Of a stretch of 64,000 nucleotides of DNA, positions 12,919-25,450 are shown in pieces. Location of the stretch: NCBI GenBank assembly GCA_910589415.1, contig OU342634.1:37998723-38062722 (forward strand). Direction: 5' to 3'. A model generated the notes under the pieces. The model ran no database searches. It was not told where the DNA came from and was given only the letters and a program-made list of their open reading frames with translations. The stretch is from Malachius bipustulatus. Lineage: Eukaryota; Arthropoda; Insecta; Coleoptera; Melyridae. Each line of letters begins with the position of its first letter. Positions within the stretch are counted from its first letter, which is position 1. The position numbers and the translations under genes are program-made.

Positions 12919-15299
12919 TTGGATGTGTGTTGCTGCCTGAGTCTGAAACTCTTTATTTGGGTTCTCGGGCGCTCCAGACTTGACAACTGTCAGGACGATG
13001 GGTTAAAACCCGACTCCAATACGACAGGCTATTGATTTGTCTTTATACTCATTAAGACCTACCTACCTACGGTTTGTTGTGACTTTTGAGTATACTTCGG
13101 CTTTTTAATATACAAAAAAACTTTACTGCTAAATTAATGCCCTTACAATACGCAGCAATAATACTCCACCTTAATTTGATAAAGGCTAGGACATTGTGAT
13201 AACTGGACAACTGCACAGTTTTTTACTCGAGTTTACCATTTTATAATAGTCTTTTTTATTAACACTTTAGTGCAAAAATTTGCGTTTTTTTTTTGTTTTT
13301 TTACTTATAAAAGAAAAACTGATGGGACCATCTAAATGGTCCCAATGGACGAATTGTAGAGCATTAAAATACGAAAAAAATTATCTGATCTGACCCGATC
13401 AGTTCATTGGTTGAAAACCAAAAAAAAAAAAAAAAAATGACACAATAGCTTTTTTTCAAAAATTCGTAACGTCCCTATTTTTTTGAGGCGCAGTGAAGGC
13501 TCTTTGCGAGATAGTCGATATTGAAGGTACTTCCTGTGTGCAGATCCCAGACGTTGTCATATACCTAATTAGTTTTCTCGTAATTGCGCAAGGAGCGAAG
13601 GGAGCAGGGCGGGTAGGTAGGTGGGTAGGTATCTCTTCATACCATATTTTACAGCGATACTATGGGAGGTCTTCCTATTCGAATTTATCAAACGGGTTTG
13701 AAAAGTAGAAGCTATAAAAGATCAATCTTCGTTCTCAATTTAATGCTGAAAAATAGGTAAAAATTGCGCGCAAATATGGGCGAAAACGGCAGAGCGCGTG
13801 AGAGTGCGGGTAGAACAGGAGATGAGGAGTGCAACAGCGCTTGTATTATGCCTTCCCCTCAATTGCTGTGCTACCCTCCACCACTCTTTAGCAGTACTTA
13901 ATAAGACGAAAAGCTTAATTTTAACGATATAAAAATAAGCAAGTGCCTACGTAAAACTTGTATATGGTAAAATTGTGTATAGGAGGGTATAACTTAATAA
14001 AAAAAAAATGTAGGTAAGTAAACGTAAATGTTTATTGCAAATTTAATTATTGTGTTATGTTGTTGTACATACTACTAATGTAATTATAAATACATACAAG
14101 AAAAAAATGTTAGTCCAGGAATGACAAGAGGGATAATTTTTTCAAATGACTGATTTGTAATTGAACACGTGTGTCATACAAAACATTGTCCAACGTCTTG
14201 TTTTAGAATAAATTATTATGAGAAACTGATGGAATTGTTAAAAGAAATACAAACAAATTAAATAATAATTGGATTGTTTGGATAACCGATACATGTATAT
14301 TGTATAGTAGGTTATAGACCTTATAATTATAATTTGTCTAAAATCACCATGATAATGGCTACATTGATATGATATGACATAGTGGATAAATACTACCTTA
14401 ACAGCAATGATCGAAAAAGCCTAGCCACGGTTGTTCAACACAAAATGGATTATTCTTTATTTACAAACATTCAAAGCACATATTAGCGAACATGACTTGT
14501 CTAGAAAATATAAAAATATTATTAACAAATAAATAAAGAGAAAATGGTCAAGAACGTCATAAAAATTGCAATAAGAAAATTTGATTTCAGATTAATACAG
14601 GCAGCTTGAATCTCAAAAATTTGGAAATAATTTAATGAAATGAAAAATTCGATTACTCCTAAAGGCACCCACCCAGACCCACCCATCACCTTCGATTCCA
14701 ACTGGAATAGCGTCTCGCAAGTAAAAAATGTATTCATTCATTTACCACAGTCATGTGTAAATGAGCAACGAGCCCGTCAGAAAATTTAAAATTCAAAATA
14801 TTCTACTAAAAAAAAAAAATTACGACCATGAAAAATCAAAGAAGTTTCATGTTCTCAAATTGAAAGCTCTAATCTACAACAACTGTATGGTGAGCATGAC
14901 TTTGTGTATTATGACAAATTTTGCCAACTGATAAAAATACCATTTGAACAGCTTCTTTATATGAACCAATACACTTTCCAGAAAAATTGAAATCATATGG
15001 CTTCGTTAAAGCTGTCTTAGTATAAGAATTCATTAATAATTCATTCTTAGATCAAATAACGAAGCGGTCTTGACCTACTATAATGTCATACCTAAGTCTA
15101 AGTCTGCAAATACCGAGGCAAATAACTACTTCACACTCAAACAACCTAGTTTATTCCAACTATACGTATTAATTTTTCTGTCTATTATCATCATAAGAAT
15201 TTAGATTATTTTCCCTTTCCTTTTTACCACAGAATGCCTGATTTGGTAATTTTGTTTTCATAGGTATTATCGTCTATGTTAACTGTGTATTGTCCACTC

Positions 15300-15467
15300 T
15301 GGTAATTTGGCTTCGAGATCGAGATCACATAGCCACAGACACATTTTAATTGTATAAATAAATGGTTAAATTAACGAACACAAACAACGAAACAACCATG
15401 CCGAGCTGGGATTCGAACCCAGACGGTGAGAGCGTCAACGACTGAACAGTCAGCGACCTAAACCGGC
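15300..15467 (-). mobile_element. tRNA-derived SINE-like sequence
   Basis: On the minus strand a tRNA-like head occupies 15400-15467. It contains a perfect Pol III B-box (GGTTCGAATCC), a T-arm CTGGG/CCCAG and an imperfect acceptor stem GCCGGTT/GCTCGGC. The putative anticodon stem GACG/CGTC has a 7-nt loop that could present CTC. The D-arm is not canonical and there are acceptor mismatches. The sequence runs on into a non-tRNA body of about 100 bp. This fits a SINE better than a working tRNA gene. The left limit is approximate and no clear target duplication was found. Confidence 0.55.
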
Positions 15468-17290
15468 GTGCAGGCTAAAAAAAAGGCTAAAAAAATAATA
15501 ATAAAAGGCTAAATTACATACAATCAGAGTAATTATTTTGGAATTTTTTTCCATTTGTCAAGAAAACGTTCAGGGAAAACTATATATGCTTGCTTGAAAA
15601 CTTATTTCACTCGAATCATATATCCGGGGTGATTTTTATAAACCGAGAAAATAAAAATAATAGAAAATAGTTTTCCTAAAATTTGAAAATAATAAAAAAC
15701 TGGCAATTTTTCGAAATTAAGCAAGATATCCATTTGATTTTTTACAGTGTGTCAATTTCAGCCCACAAGTCTCAAAAACATTAAAATAAATCGACAATGA
15801 TGAAATGATCAAACAAAAAACCGAGAAAAAAAACGGATTCTCCAAACAGGAATAAATAATAAAGAAGAAACCCTCATGTTTCAAGATTCTCGAGGCGATA
15901 AAAATACTTCATTGGTCAAACGAACGGCACATGCGTATTAATATTAAACTTAATTAATTATTATTATAATTTATACGCGAACGCACAAAAAACTCAATAA
16001 GAAACATGAATTGGTACCGGCAAAACCTCTGAGTCGCTGGAATACCTCTATAACTGGGGAATACCTGTGCCTGCATGTGGTACGTCTAGATGTAAGGTGC
16101 TTATTCACTTTCAGAAAATGAAAACGAAAGTATTATGCACAACAAATTTCGCCATATTGTTGCCAACATTTGTGATTTTTCACCAGATCTGGTGAATTTT
16201 CTTTTTTAAACCTCCCCAAATATAGTAAAATGGTTGTCTTATATTATTGACTTCTAAAAATATATTTGATGGGTTACTCAATTTTCTGATTTGGTTATTG
16301 TTGTTATTATTTTGTTATACATTCAATATCAATAGTTTTTTGTAGGCAAATGATAAAGAGACGACTTACATAAATGTTTTAAACGGGACATGTGATTAAC
16401 TTTTGTGCAATTCGGGAGAAGGGAGAAAATATGTACCTATATACTTCTGGTAATTTAAAATGAAAAATCTGGTAAATGTGGTGGTTTTGGAAAAAATCTG
16501 GTGAAATCAGGCGATTTTTCAGCTCAAATACAATCTGGGGAATTCTGGTGATTTTTTTGACTATGTATATGGAATCTGGTCAAATCTCGAAATTTTGGTT
16601 GGCAACGCCATACCATTTTATTAACCCAATGAACTACCTATTATGCGAATACTTGCGAGAAGTGTATTTATTTTTTATGTTTTACTCGTATTACGTTGTA
16701 AAACTATATAAAAAATAAAAATATTTCAAAATCTTCCCCTTTTTGGTTGGTTTTCACAAATTTTCAGTTACTGCTTTTCAAACCAGTTGAATAATTATTG
16801 TTAACCTTACTTGCTTTCTCTGCTAGCCCAACCAAATGCATTTTTTAACCAGCCTCAAGAAAGTCCAAAAGTCCCAAGAGATATAATAAATTCTGAAGCC
16901 ATCTCTTGAGTCGAAATATAAAGAAAAGTCTCTCTAATCGTCTGTGACAGAGTCTAAAAAGTTAACTACACTAATTAGTCTCGACAATGGCTACTTATTA
17001 TAATTTCTAAACCTCATAAAATTTTTCATATAAAAAGGGGTAAATCTCATTCTTAGCAATAATTGCCGTCTGATGTAAAAATATCAGCGAAGTATCACAA
17101 CAGAACGTAAGAAGAAAACAATTAACAAAAAGTGTATAGTGAAAATAATTTTGTAACCATTGACAACTGGAGGAACGAGAATAACAAAGTAAGCTCTATG
17201 ACGACAAGAAGACTTCGTTTGGGACTCGGTTTGGAAACTTTTGATCATTTTGCTTTCGTGATACGACTTTTGAATTTCACCATTGTTGAA

Positions 17291-17309
17291 GGGGGGGGGG
17301 GGGGGGGGG
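17291..17309 (+). repeat. Run of 19 consecutive G
   Basis: A homopolymer G tract in otherwise AT-rich DNA, unusual for this window. It could be a G-quadruplex-prone site or partly an assembly artefact. Confidence 0.9.
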
Positions 17310-17479
17310 CAGGAACGAGAGGATAGCCGCATTCGAGATGTAGATCTGGAAAAAACGCAGAACGGAAAAAATAACTAGCGGCATTTTATTGAAAAAAAAA
17401 AAAGATTTGAATAAGGCCAGAGAAAAAATACAGCTTTTTTCCTTTACATCCCTCTGAAAAGCATATGGTTTTCAAGGAT

Positions 17480-17985
17480 TGTCAAACAGGGAGAGAAACT
17501 TCGGAAACAAACCGTTTGCCTATAAAATGAACGTGAAGTTAACCGGGACCGTCGAGAATTCGTTGTTTTCGCTCCAAGTTTTTTTGAGGGGGTGGTCAAA
17601 CGTTTTCAACAACTGTCATTCGTTTTCAAGGGATGATCACACGGGGTGAACAATTATTTTCGACCCCCGGAACGAACTATTTTCCTTTCAAAGAGACGTG
17701 AAGTTGGCCGGGACGAAAAAAGAACAAAAATTGCTATCATTTCTCTGAACGTGATCAAATCTTTTTTGGCGGTGTTCAAACGTTAGTCAAACGAATGAAC
17801 AATAAAAAGACACATTTGACACAATTTTGATTATTTTATGAAGTTAACTTTTCGCTCTGTTTTATTGAGGGGGGCGATCAAACAGATGGAGTAAGTTTCT
17901 ACCCTCCGGAAACGAACCATTTACCGTTTTACCGTTGAGACTTGAGATGGACATGAAGTTAGCCGGGACGAAAAAATAAATGTTT
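17480..17985 (+). repeat. Degenerate tandem repeat with a CCGGGACG core
   Basis: The phrase GAAGTT-A/G-R-CCGGGAC recurs at about 17534, 17700 and 17955. Each is preceded by CGGAAAC/CGGAACGAAC and a stretch such as CCGTTTGCC or CCATTTACC, and followed by GAAAAA and later TTTTTGAGGGGG-like and GGTCAAACG-like blocks. The spacing is uneven (about 166 and 255 bp) because of indels. No coding potential is seen and the origin is unknown. Confidence 0.5.
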
Positions 17986-18414
17986 TTGATAAAAACTTTC
18001 TGTTTTGGAATTACACAAAAATAAACGGTGATCAAAGAAAATGAAGTAAAAAATGTATACAGTAGCAGAGGTCTGAAAAGATTTCCCAAAGAATGTAAAT
18101 TTTATTAAGTAGGCGAGTAGAGATCAACAAAAGAGATAGAAAACTGTAAGTTTTGATGCTATAAATAAAAAATGTTAAAAAATGGATGTTTCCACAACGG
18201 TCAATAGTTTGTGTTTAAAAGTAAATACCAGTTTTTGAGTTTTTGGTATTAAAGTTGATACTTTTATGAATTAAAAAAAAATCTCGCTGATCAGTGAGCG
18301 AGTTTTTTTGTAATCGTTTAACTATCTACTACATTGCTTTTTTCTTCATATTCCTGTATTATTATTACGTATGTGAGTTTTTTCTTTCAATTTGTTGACC
18401 AACCAAATGTCATT

Positions 18415-19061
18415 TATACAGGGTGTCCCGTATCGTTATGTTCAAAATTCTTGAGCATATAGTAGGCTTAATTTTGAGCCCAAAAAACCCAAAAGTGACA
18501 GGTCTATCTTTATTCGTTACGAAGTTACAGGCCTACGAAAATTATTACCAGTAAATAACAAGATTCAACTTTGTAAGCCACACAAATTGCCACCCATGAG
18601 TAAACGTCACCGAAATAAACATTAGTAGGTTCCCCTGCTGATACGAAATGGCATTAGGATGCAAATAGATGCGGCACCAGCATATTTTGGAATTGGTGTT
18701 TGTAACTAAATACCAGAGAGAAATTATTATTTGATCGTATTCAGCAAGCTGGTCAAGAGATAGAGGTACGCGAAAAAAGACGAGAAAACTGTTACTTTTG
18801 CAATAGGCCTCCGAGCACAAGCTTGTATTCAGCAAGGAAGAGGACATTTTTAACACATGATAAACTAAAAATTTGGTCAATAAAATAAGTTTTATGTGGT
18901 TTTAAAAGTTAAATCTGGTATTTACTAGACATTATTTTCTTAGGCCTGTAACTTCGTAACGAATGCAGATAGACCTGCCACTTTTAGGTTTTTTAGGCTT
19001 CGAAATAAGCCTACTATAGGCTCACAAAATTTGAACATAACGATACGGGACACCCTGTATA
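18415..19061 (+). mobile_element. Tc1/mariner-type element with decayed transposase
   Basis: The ends are TATACAGGGTGTCCCGTATC and its reverse complement. The terminal arms continue for more than 100 bp (GTTATGTTCAAAATT..., then a GTAGGCTTA-like stretch). From 18659 the plus strand reads MQIDAAPAYFGIGVCN before a stop, which resembles the catalytic block (F/M-QQDGAPAHF) of Tc1/mariner-type transposases. The reading frame is broken, so this is a fossil. The 111-codon minus-strand open frame inside it has no recognised similarity. Confidence 0.75.
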
Positions 19062-19076
19062 ATGGTGGAAAATAAA

Positions 19077-19101
19077 ATTATTATTATTATTATTATTATT
19101 A
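19077..19101 (+). repeat. (ATT)n microsatellite
   Basis: About eight uninterrupted ATT units immediately beside the right end of the element at 18415-19061. Confidence 0.9.
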
Positions 19102-20836
19102 CTACAAGTTTAGCAGCTTTATCATTAATATAAAAAAATAAATACATGTTAATTCTTCATAATGTGGAATATTATGTATTTACGTCCAAAGTTTAAAGCT
19201 GGTTATTTATCTTAAAACTATGGAAATCTGATAGTACTCTTATTATAAGAACATTATATCTTCTTTGTCTCGGGTAAAGCGTATATGTATGTACTCTTAC
19301 TTATGTGTAAATTGCCAGGCCACTCAACCCTCTCACCTGACTCATCCACAGAGTTAATTAAGCAGAAACGTTGATAGCTGCATGGTGATATTTACAAAAT
19401 TTGTATCAATAATTGAGCTTCAATAATTTTGTCATCATCAACAAATTTGGTTGAATTTAGTTTTAAAATAGCAATACCATTACTTGAGTTTCGTAGTTAA
19501 GTATATAATGTAAAAGGAAATATATTATATTACTGCATTTAGGTATCATCAAGGCTAAACATTCATTTATGTCACAAACAAAGTATTTACCAAACGAATG
19601 GTCGACCTGTTTGGGCTAAGAATAGCAAGAAAAAGAAACATATGAGAAAACATGGGTCATGGAAATTCCCACATCAGCCTTAAGTTAAATGCACTTTTTT
19701 TTATTAAATGGCATTTTTATGAACGTTGAAAAATGATGTCACTAACCCTTCGCTGAAAATAAAATTGAACAATATTAAAAAGGTGTCCTAATCCATTGAG
19801 CGCCATCCGAGGCGCCACCATTTCTGAATTAAAATGGCAAACCGAAGTTTCATAACCTTGATCACGTCCATAGTATACATACAGAAAAATAAACGGAGTT
19901 AATCTTAAAAAAATTATTGGGAGATTTACTTAAAAGATGAAAAACTGACTATCACCCAATTTATAAGAATCATTGAAATCAATAATAATTATTAGGATTT
20001 GTTTTTCGTTGCTGCAATACATTTTTTCAATTGTTTTCATGCTTGCTATTCATGTAAGAGTTCAAATAGCACACAGAACAAAGATAATATACCAAGCCAG
20101 GCATTTTGTATAATATGACATTCACCATATCACAAGAATAATATGATTCATAATAATGATATACACACATATGTATATATAATACGCTTAATATAGAGAC
20201 AAAGTCCAACGAATAATGATAAAATCAATAGAATCATAATACCAAGAACATACACATGTACTGAATATAAATTTTTATTTATAATTATTAATAATAATAA
20301 CCGTAAGTTTCTTCTTTTCGAAATTTCAGAAGGAAGCTTCGTGCACATACATACGAATTAAGCAACCCTCCACAACTACAACACGAGTCAATTAAACTCA
20401 TATCGCTAAAATAATATTTGACATCGTTCTTGCAATCACCGCTTGCACTTGCAATTAATGCAACCCAGTTGCTTACTCGGCGTTTTATTTGTTCACAATT
20501 TTGTTAAAAATGTTTACGCAAAATTCAACATAGCAATTCTATTTCTAATTCTATTGTTCTACGGTTCACTAACCACGAGTTTATAAGCTGAAAGTAAAAT
20601 AAAATGGAACAAAAACACCGACTATTTTTATACAGGGTGTTGCATAATATACTACTCAACCTACTATAATTATATTTTAAGTGAAAAAAATTGTCCGAGC
20701 TATTAGTGATTTATTGTACCGTAGCAAGTATGTAATATGTACTTAGGTAGTTAGATGTTCAAGAAGAATTTTTGTGGTAATTCAATTTTTCCAATAGGAA
20801 ACTTAATTTTTTTCTATAGGTGACTCAATTTTTTCT

Positions 20837-21775
20837 ACAGGCTGTCCGGAAATTATGCGCAAAAGATTAAGGGGGTGATTCTACTTGATAAAATATTGCC
20901 AAAAGTATCTATAATTTCTTTTCGAAAACTCACAAATAAGAAAGTTCTAAGCTTTCAAAGTTGATTTTTTTAAATCAATATTTTTCTATAGGTAACTTTT
21001 TTTCTAGTGTACGGATTTTCTTAAAATTTTACACACTTGCCACTGATGAGAGGCCTTAACTGCCCTTGACCTTCAATAAAGGCCTATAACTTTTTTCGTA
21101 ATATTTTTTTCTGAGTTTTGAAGATGCACAATTGAAGAACATGAAGAAATCTTCGGAAAAGGTCCTCTTTGTCTATCACGATAAAATGACCTAATTCCGA
21201 GTAAAACTGTTTAAAAAATTTGCTTGCACTAAAATTTTTTATCACCATAAATTATGATCATTCTGCAACAATACCAAAGCATGCGATAAACCCTGCAGCT
21301 GTTTTCAAAGCATGCTTTGGGTATTGTTGCAGTGATCATAATTTATGGTGATCAATTGTAGTGCAAGCAAATTTTTGAAACAGTTTTACTCGGAAACGGG
21401 TCATTTTATCGTGATAGACAAAGAGGACCTTTTCCGAATATTTCGTCATGTTCTTCAATTGTGCGTCTTCAAAACTCAGAAAAAAATATTACGAAAAAAG
21501 TTATAGGCCTTTTTTGAAGGTCAAGGGCAGTTAACGCCTCTTGATTTCGAGGGATTCAAGTCTAATTTGGACCAAAGATGCAAAGCAACATCAGTGGCAA
21601 GTGTGTCAAATTTTAAGAAAATCCGTACACTATAATAGAAAAAAAGTTACAAAAAAATATTGATTTTCAAAAAAAGTCAACTTTGAAGGCTTATAACTTT
21701 CTTATTTGTGAGCTTTCGAAAAAAAATTATAGATCTTTTGGCAATATTTGGTTTGATGATACCCCTTACCAAAAA
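20837..21775. mobile_element. Long hairpin element with ~450-bp arms
   Basis: Left-arm blocks (ATAATTTCTTTTCGAAAACTC, CTTATTTGTGAG-type, TAGGTAACTTTTT, GCACAATTGAAGAACATGA) reappear in reverse order and complement from about 21330 to 21775. The fold centre is near 21290, flanked by AAAGCATGC-type sequence. The left end ACAGGCTGTCCGG is a diverged form of the CAGGGTGTCC ends seen elsewhere. No transposase is recognised, so it is an old non-autonomous fold-back element. A solo TATACAGGGTGTTGC end lies just before it near 20631. Confidence 0.75.
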
Positions 21776-22389
21776 AGGTGGGCACGGAAAAAAATAATAA
21801 CTTAAAATGGCTGTTTATCAAATCTTGTTCAAAATCATTTTCTTTAAAAGAACTATAAAAAATAGGGGTACTAAATGATACTAAAGAAAATGAATAATTG
21901 AATAATTATTAATAAAATAAATTCAACAATTCTAAAATTGAATAAAAGAAATAAAATAAAATATGCCCTCTAATAAAATAATCGCATTTGGTAGTCATTA
22001 GTTACATATTTGGTCTCGTCTGGTTTGGGTTATTTCAAGAGAGGCGTTTGAACTTGGGGCATTCCATGACTCGCTAAATTTAGATACCTTTTTTGCAGAA
22101 GCAGTTTTATGGCCGGAAAAGCCATTGAAATTTAATAAGCATACTATGACTAAGTGAACATTATAGCTGACGAGAATTAGACTTAAATGACAGGCTCAAT
22201 TGAAGTTGAACGTATTAATTATGTATGTACATATTATTATGTGTAGTTTTTTGTATATTTAGCATGACGATTGACTATTGACTGGCGGTTATAAGAACAC
22301 ACAACTATAATATGAAAGCTCCTAAAAGTAAGAAAAAATTGATCAAAGGAATTTCTACGAAATCCGCACTCAACATCCACACGTCTCGG

Positions 22390-22640
22390 CCGGTATTTTT
22401 GGAGACCGCATTTTTCTTGAAGAGTGAAGATTACTTGGAAGTGTTGGATGGAAGATCTTGTCCCCCGATTGCTTGTTGATGTTAAAAATGATAATCGTTA
22501 CCTAGAGAATCATAATATGACTTTTCCTTTTCAACAAGATGGAGATTCACCACTTTATGCGCTGACTGTTTCCGGACAGAGTTTTCCATAACAATGAATT
22601 GGACGAAGAGATGTTCTGGAATAATCTGGGCGCTTGTGGG
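22390..22640 (+). pseudogene. Decayed Tc1/mariner-type transposase fragment
   Basis: Read across frameshifts, the plus strand gives GIFGDRIFLEE (from 22392), then FQQDGDSPLYALTV (from 22528), FP before stops, and IGRRD (from 22598). These follow in the correct order the DDE-domain landmarks of Tc1/mariner-type transposases: G-x-hydrophobic FFE, FQQDGAPPHY, FPxRWIGRRG. Several stop codons and frameshifts make it inactive. The third catalytic block (SPDLTPxDFFLWG) is not seen here. Confidence 0.75.
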
Positions 22641-25194
22641 GTTGGGCTCTGGAGGAGTTGAATTGTTGAAGAATGCCGCTAAATTACATAATATAATTAG
22701 TTCTCATTTAATTTTCGGAAAAAAATTAATAAAATTAATTTCCTACTCATGCTGCAAGAGGGATAACGATGTCCCTCTCCATGTTTGCCTTTTAGTGGCT
22801 TCCTTTATTTTGATGTATTATGATTAAACCCCACACGCAGTAAACAAAAATACATATTTAGTTGTACAGTAGTCGTGGTGAGATAAGCACAAGGTTAGAA
22901 CTCATTATAATAAAACTGACTTTAACGAAAAGATAATAATTAAATTCGTCAAGGTTTTTAAATAAACATAAACCCAAGTGATTAGCGAAAAGTTGACTAA
23001 TTAAATTTTTAATATAATAAATTATGCCCGTTATTAAAAATCTGGATTGAAAATTAGTGTGAAAACTGGAACTTCCAATACAAAAAACGTACTTACACCC
23101 ATCTACTTCCCGGTAAAACTACTCGGTAAAATTCGGAAAAACTACCTCTATTTTCGCCTATTCAACGATATACAAAAATAATGATAACATTTAATTTAAT
23201 AACTATAGTGCTTCAGTTATTCAAATTAATAAATCAAGCAATGATCGATGGAAATTAACCAACTCTATTCTGTCATTGATTTTCATTTTAAACGTTTTGT
23301 CAGCACTTACTTTGTAGAATCAATAATTAATACTGCTGATTAAAATGAGACCACTTATTTCAAAATTATATTTAATTTCAAAATAAGGTTATTCTAACCA
23401 GCAAGATAAATAAATACCAATAGAGCTTGAAATAATAATTATTATTGGAGAAACCATGCAGCGACTAAAAAAAGTCAAGGTATTGTGAAGACAATAAGAC
23501 AGTCTTAATATTAAATAATTGCATATTACAAAGACGATAAACAATAAAAAAATTTAATTTAATAATTTGAAAAAAAAAGGATTTTTGTATGCTATCCAGA
23601 AATCGAGAAATTAAAGATTCTGCAGGTGAGAATGATTTAGACTGCGTTAACTCAATCAGTGGCCAAGGGGGGGCTCTAACAACCAATCCGAATTAAAAAT
23701 ACCGCGTCTGAAAATTCCAAGTCTCAGCATGTAAATTGGGCAAGAAAAAATAAAGTATGATTGATGATTATGATGATTAAAAAATTATAGAATAAATTTA
23801 AGTGAAAAAAAAAGATAATTATTAGAAACTAGAAACCAACAAATATAACAAATCAAATGACGCCAAAAAATAAAATTTAAACCGTAGAACAATGATAATC
23901 AACTCAATAAATTATTGTTTAATCATTCAAGTCATTAGCAAGCAGGATGTATAAATTCTGTTACGTTTGTATCAACTTTAATTCATGATAGTAAAACACC
24001 AAGTTACTTCAGTAATTACAATTAACATAGCAGCTTTGTACAACCATTTTGCATTTTATACTATGTGCTACTTTGTATTATGGAACTGCGACACCTCATT
24101 TTTCATTCAATTAAAAAAACTTCAACATAACTCTTCACGATTCAACTGGATCGTTTTTCCGACTCGTATAACAATTGGCAGTGCTCACACAAAATTACGT
24201 CCCACGAAGACATCGATTTTTCATGAAAATTTCAAATTTTTAGAAAAAATTATTTCTCTTCGATTAAAAAAATCCCCCGTTCCCGGATTATAGATAGAAT
24301 CCCGTAGTCGATAGAAAGTGCGAGAAGTTGAGAGCTGTAAGCGGTTCTTCTGTAGCTCTCCCCGTTTTCGAGATACAGGAGAAATGTAATTTTGGTCATT
24401 AATTACATTCACGTGTCCTACAGTTTCACTATGGCACCTATATAGGGGTGGAAAACATACTATAGTAACACCAGGAAGGTATTCATTTGCTTTGCAAATG
24501 CAAGGGAAGGCAAAAAAAGGGCACTAAAAATGGGTTTTGAGAGTGCGGTGAGAGTACGGTTCTGGCAGAAGCGCCGATTAAATACCTCGAGTCTCGGATG
24601 TAACCACTGAACGACAATGCCAAGTGCTTCGAAACGTAAAACAGACACGTACGTAGGTACTCCCATTATATCCGCTTTTTCATATCGTGAAAAGACCACA
24701 TTGATGTTACGATTTTTGGAATATATGTAAATGCAAAATAAATGCAAAATTCAAAATAATAATCGTGCTACTGTTTATCTTGAAGATATTCCTTGTCCTG
24801 AAAGTGAAGAAAAAAAAAATAGAAATTCGACCGTAGTGCCAAATAGGCCTTAGTTGTGACCTTAATATTAGTTTGCAATGGCTGTTTTTAGCTTCTTACC
24901 CACCCAGCACCCCTATTTCGCTCCTCGGTCCCGAAAAAATTGACGGAACTTATGACACGCGGATGTAAATATTTACCGTAATATTTTACGATTCGAATTT
25001 TTGAGCATTCTCTTGCAAAAACCATTTTCTGACACGCCCGTCTTGAGGCCTTTTTTGCGTTATTTTTCACCGTCCCGGTATTGAATGCCGTGGTATAGAC
25101 GATGCCTCGAACATTAGATTATGACAAAAATTGACCGAAAAAAAATGGATGCTGGTATAAAACACGGGGGGTGTAAGATGCGAGGGGGGTGACC

Positions 25195-25450
25195 CTGATG
25201 CGAGGGGTGTAAGAATTTTTCCTTCGGCACGATTATAAAGCTCACAATAATTGCTCGATGCTATATAGTCTCGGGGTGGCTAAGCGCAATATACAAGGTG
25301 TTTTATAGCAGTAGCCATTTTTTTTTTCACATTTGGGGTGGCTTTTCACAGTGATGAGTGGGGTGTAAGAATTTCTCCTTTTCCGATGATAGTCTGAGGG
25401 CTGCTAAAGGCATTCTACAAGTTTTTTTTTTTTTAGCAACAGCCATTTTT
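25195..25450 (+). repeat. Two imperfect ~151-bp direct repeats
   Basis: GGGGTGTAAGAATTT occurs at about 25205 and 25358. Each copy continues through similar blocks (ACAAGGTGTTTTATAGCAGTAGCCATT versus ACAAG plus a T run and TAGCAACAGCCATT, compared by eye). Non-coding. Confidence 0.5.

Larger units (their letters stand above)
11993..13111. mobile_element. Retrozyme / Penelope-LTR-like hammerhead element
   Basis: Three copies of one repeat are present. Copy A (11993-12284) is inverted and truncated at its 5' side. Copy B (12295-12662) and copy C (12745-13111) are direct copies with one 1-nt indel noticed near 12360/12809, and are separated by an 82-nt spacer (12663-12744). Each copy carries the same 74-nt sequence that folds as a type I hammerhead ribozyme (separate entries). 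The two direct copies are offset by 449 nt downstream of the indel, so self-cleavage would give a 449-nt monomer. Tandem direct copies plus a partial inverted copy, with hammerheads, is the arrangement known for Penelope-like element terminal repeats and for animal retrozymes. No GIY-YIG endonuclease or reverse transcriptase is seen nearby. The conserved antisense open frame of 60-80 codons is a by-product of the high copy identity. Confidence 0.8.

Noticed and set aside
12092..12986. Open frames starting MSSLERPRTQIKS repeated three times
   Set aside because: They are translations of the strand opposite to the three ribozyme-bearing repeat copies. Conservation comes from nucleotide identity, and copy C is frameshifted.
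13320..13345. CTGATGG followed by a GGGACCAT/ATGGTCCC hairpin as another hammerhead
   Set aside because: The core would need CTGANGA and a GAAA box; both are missing, so it is only a small hairpin.
15400..15467. Functional tRNA gene
   Set aside because: Acceptor mismatches, a non-canonical D-arm and continuation into a SINE-like body; treated as tRNA-derived repeat.
18545..18880. 111-codon minus-strand ORF inside the element at 18415-19061
   Set aside because: The plus strand of the same stretch carries the transposase remnant; the minus frame has no similarity.
21039..21065. CTGATGAG as a hammerhead core
   Set aside because: No GAAA box or stem II partner follows; it is a chance match inside the large palindrome.
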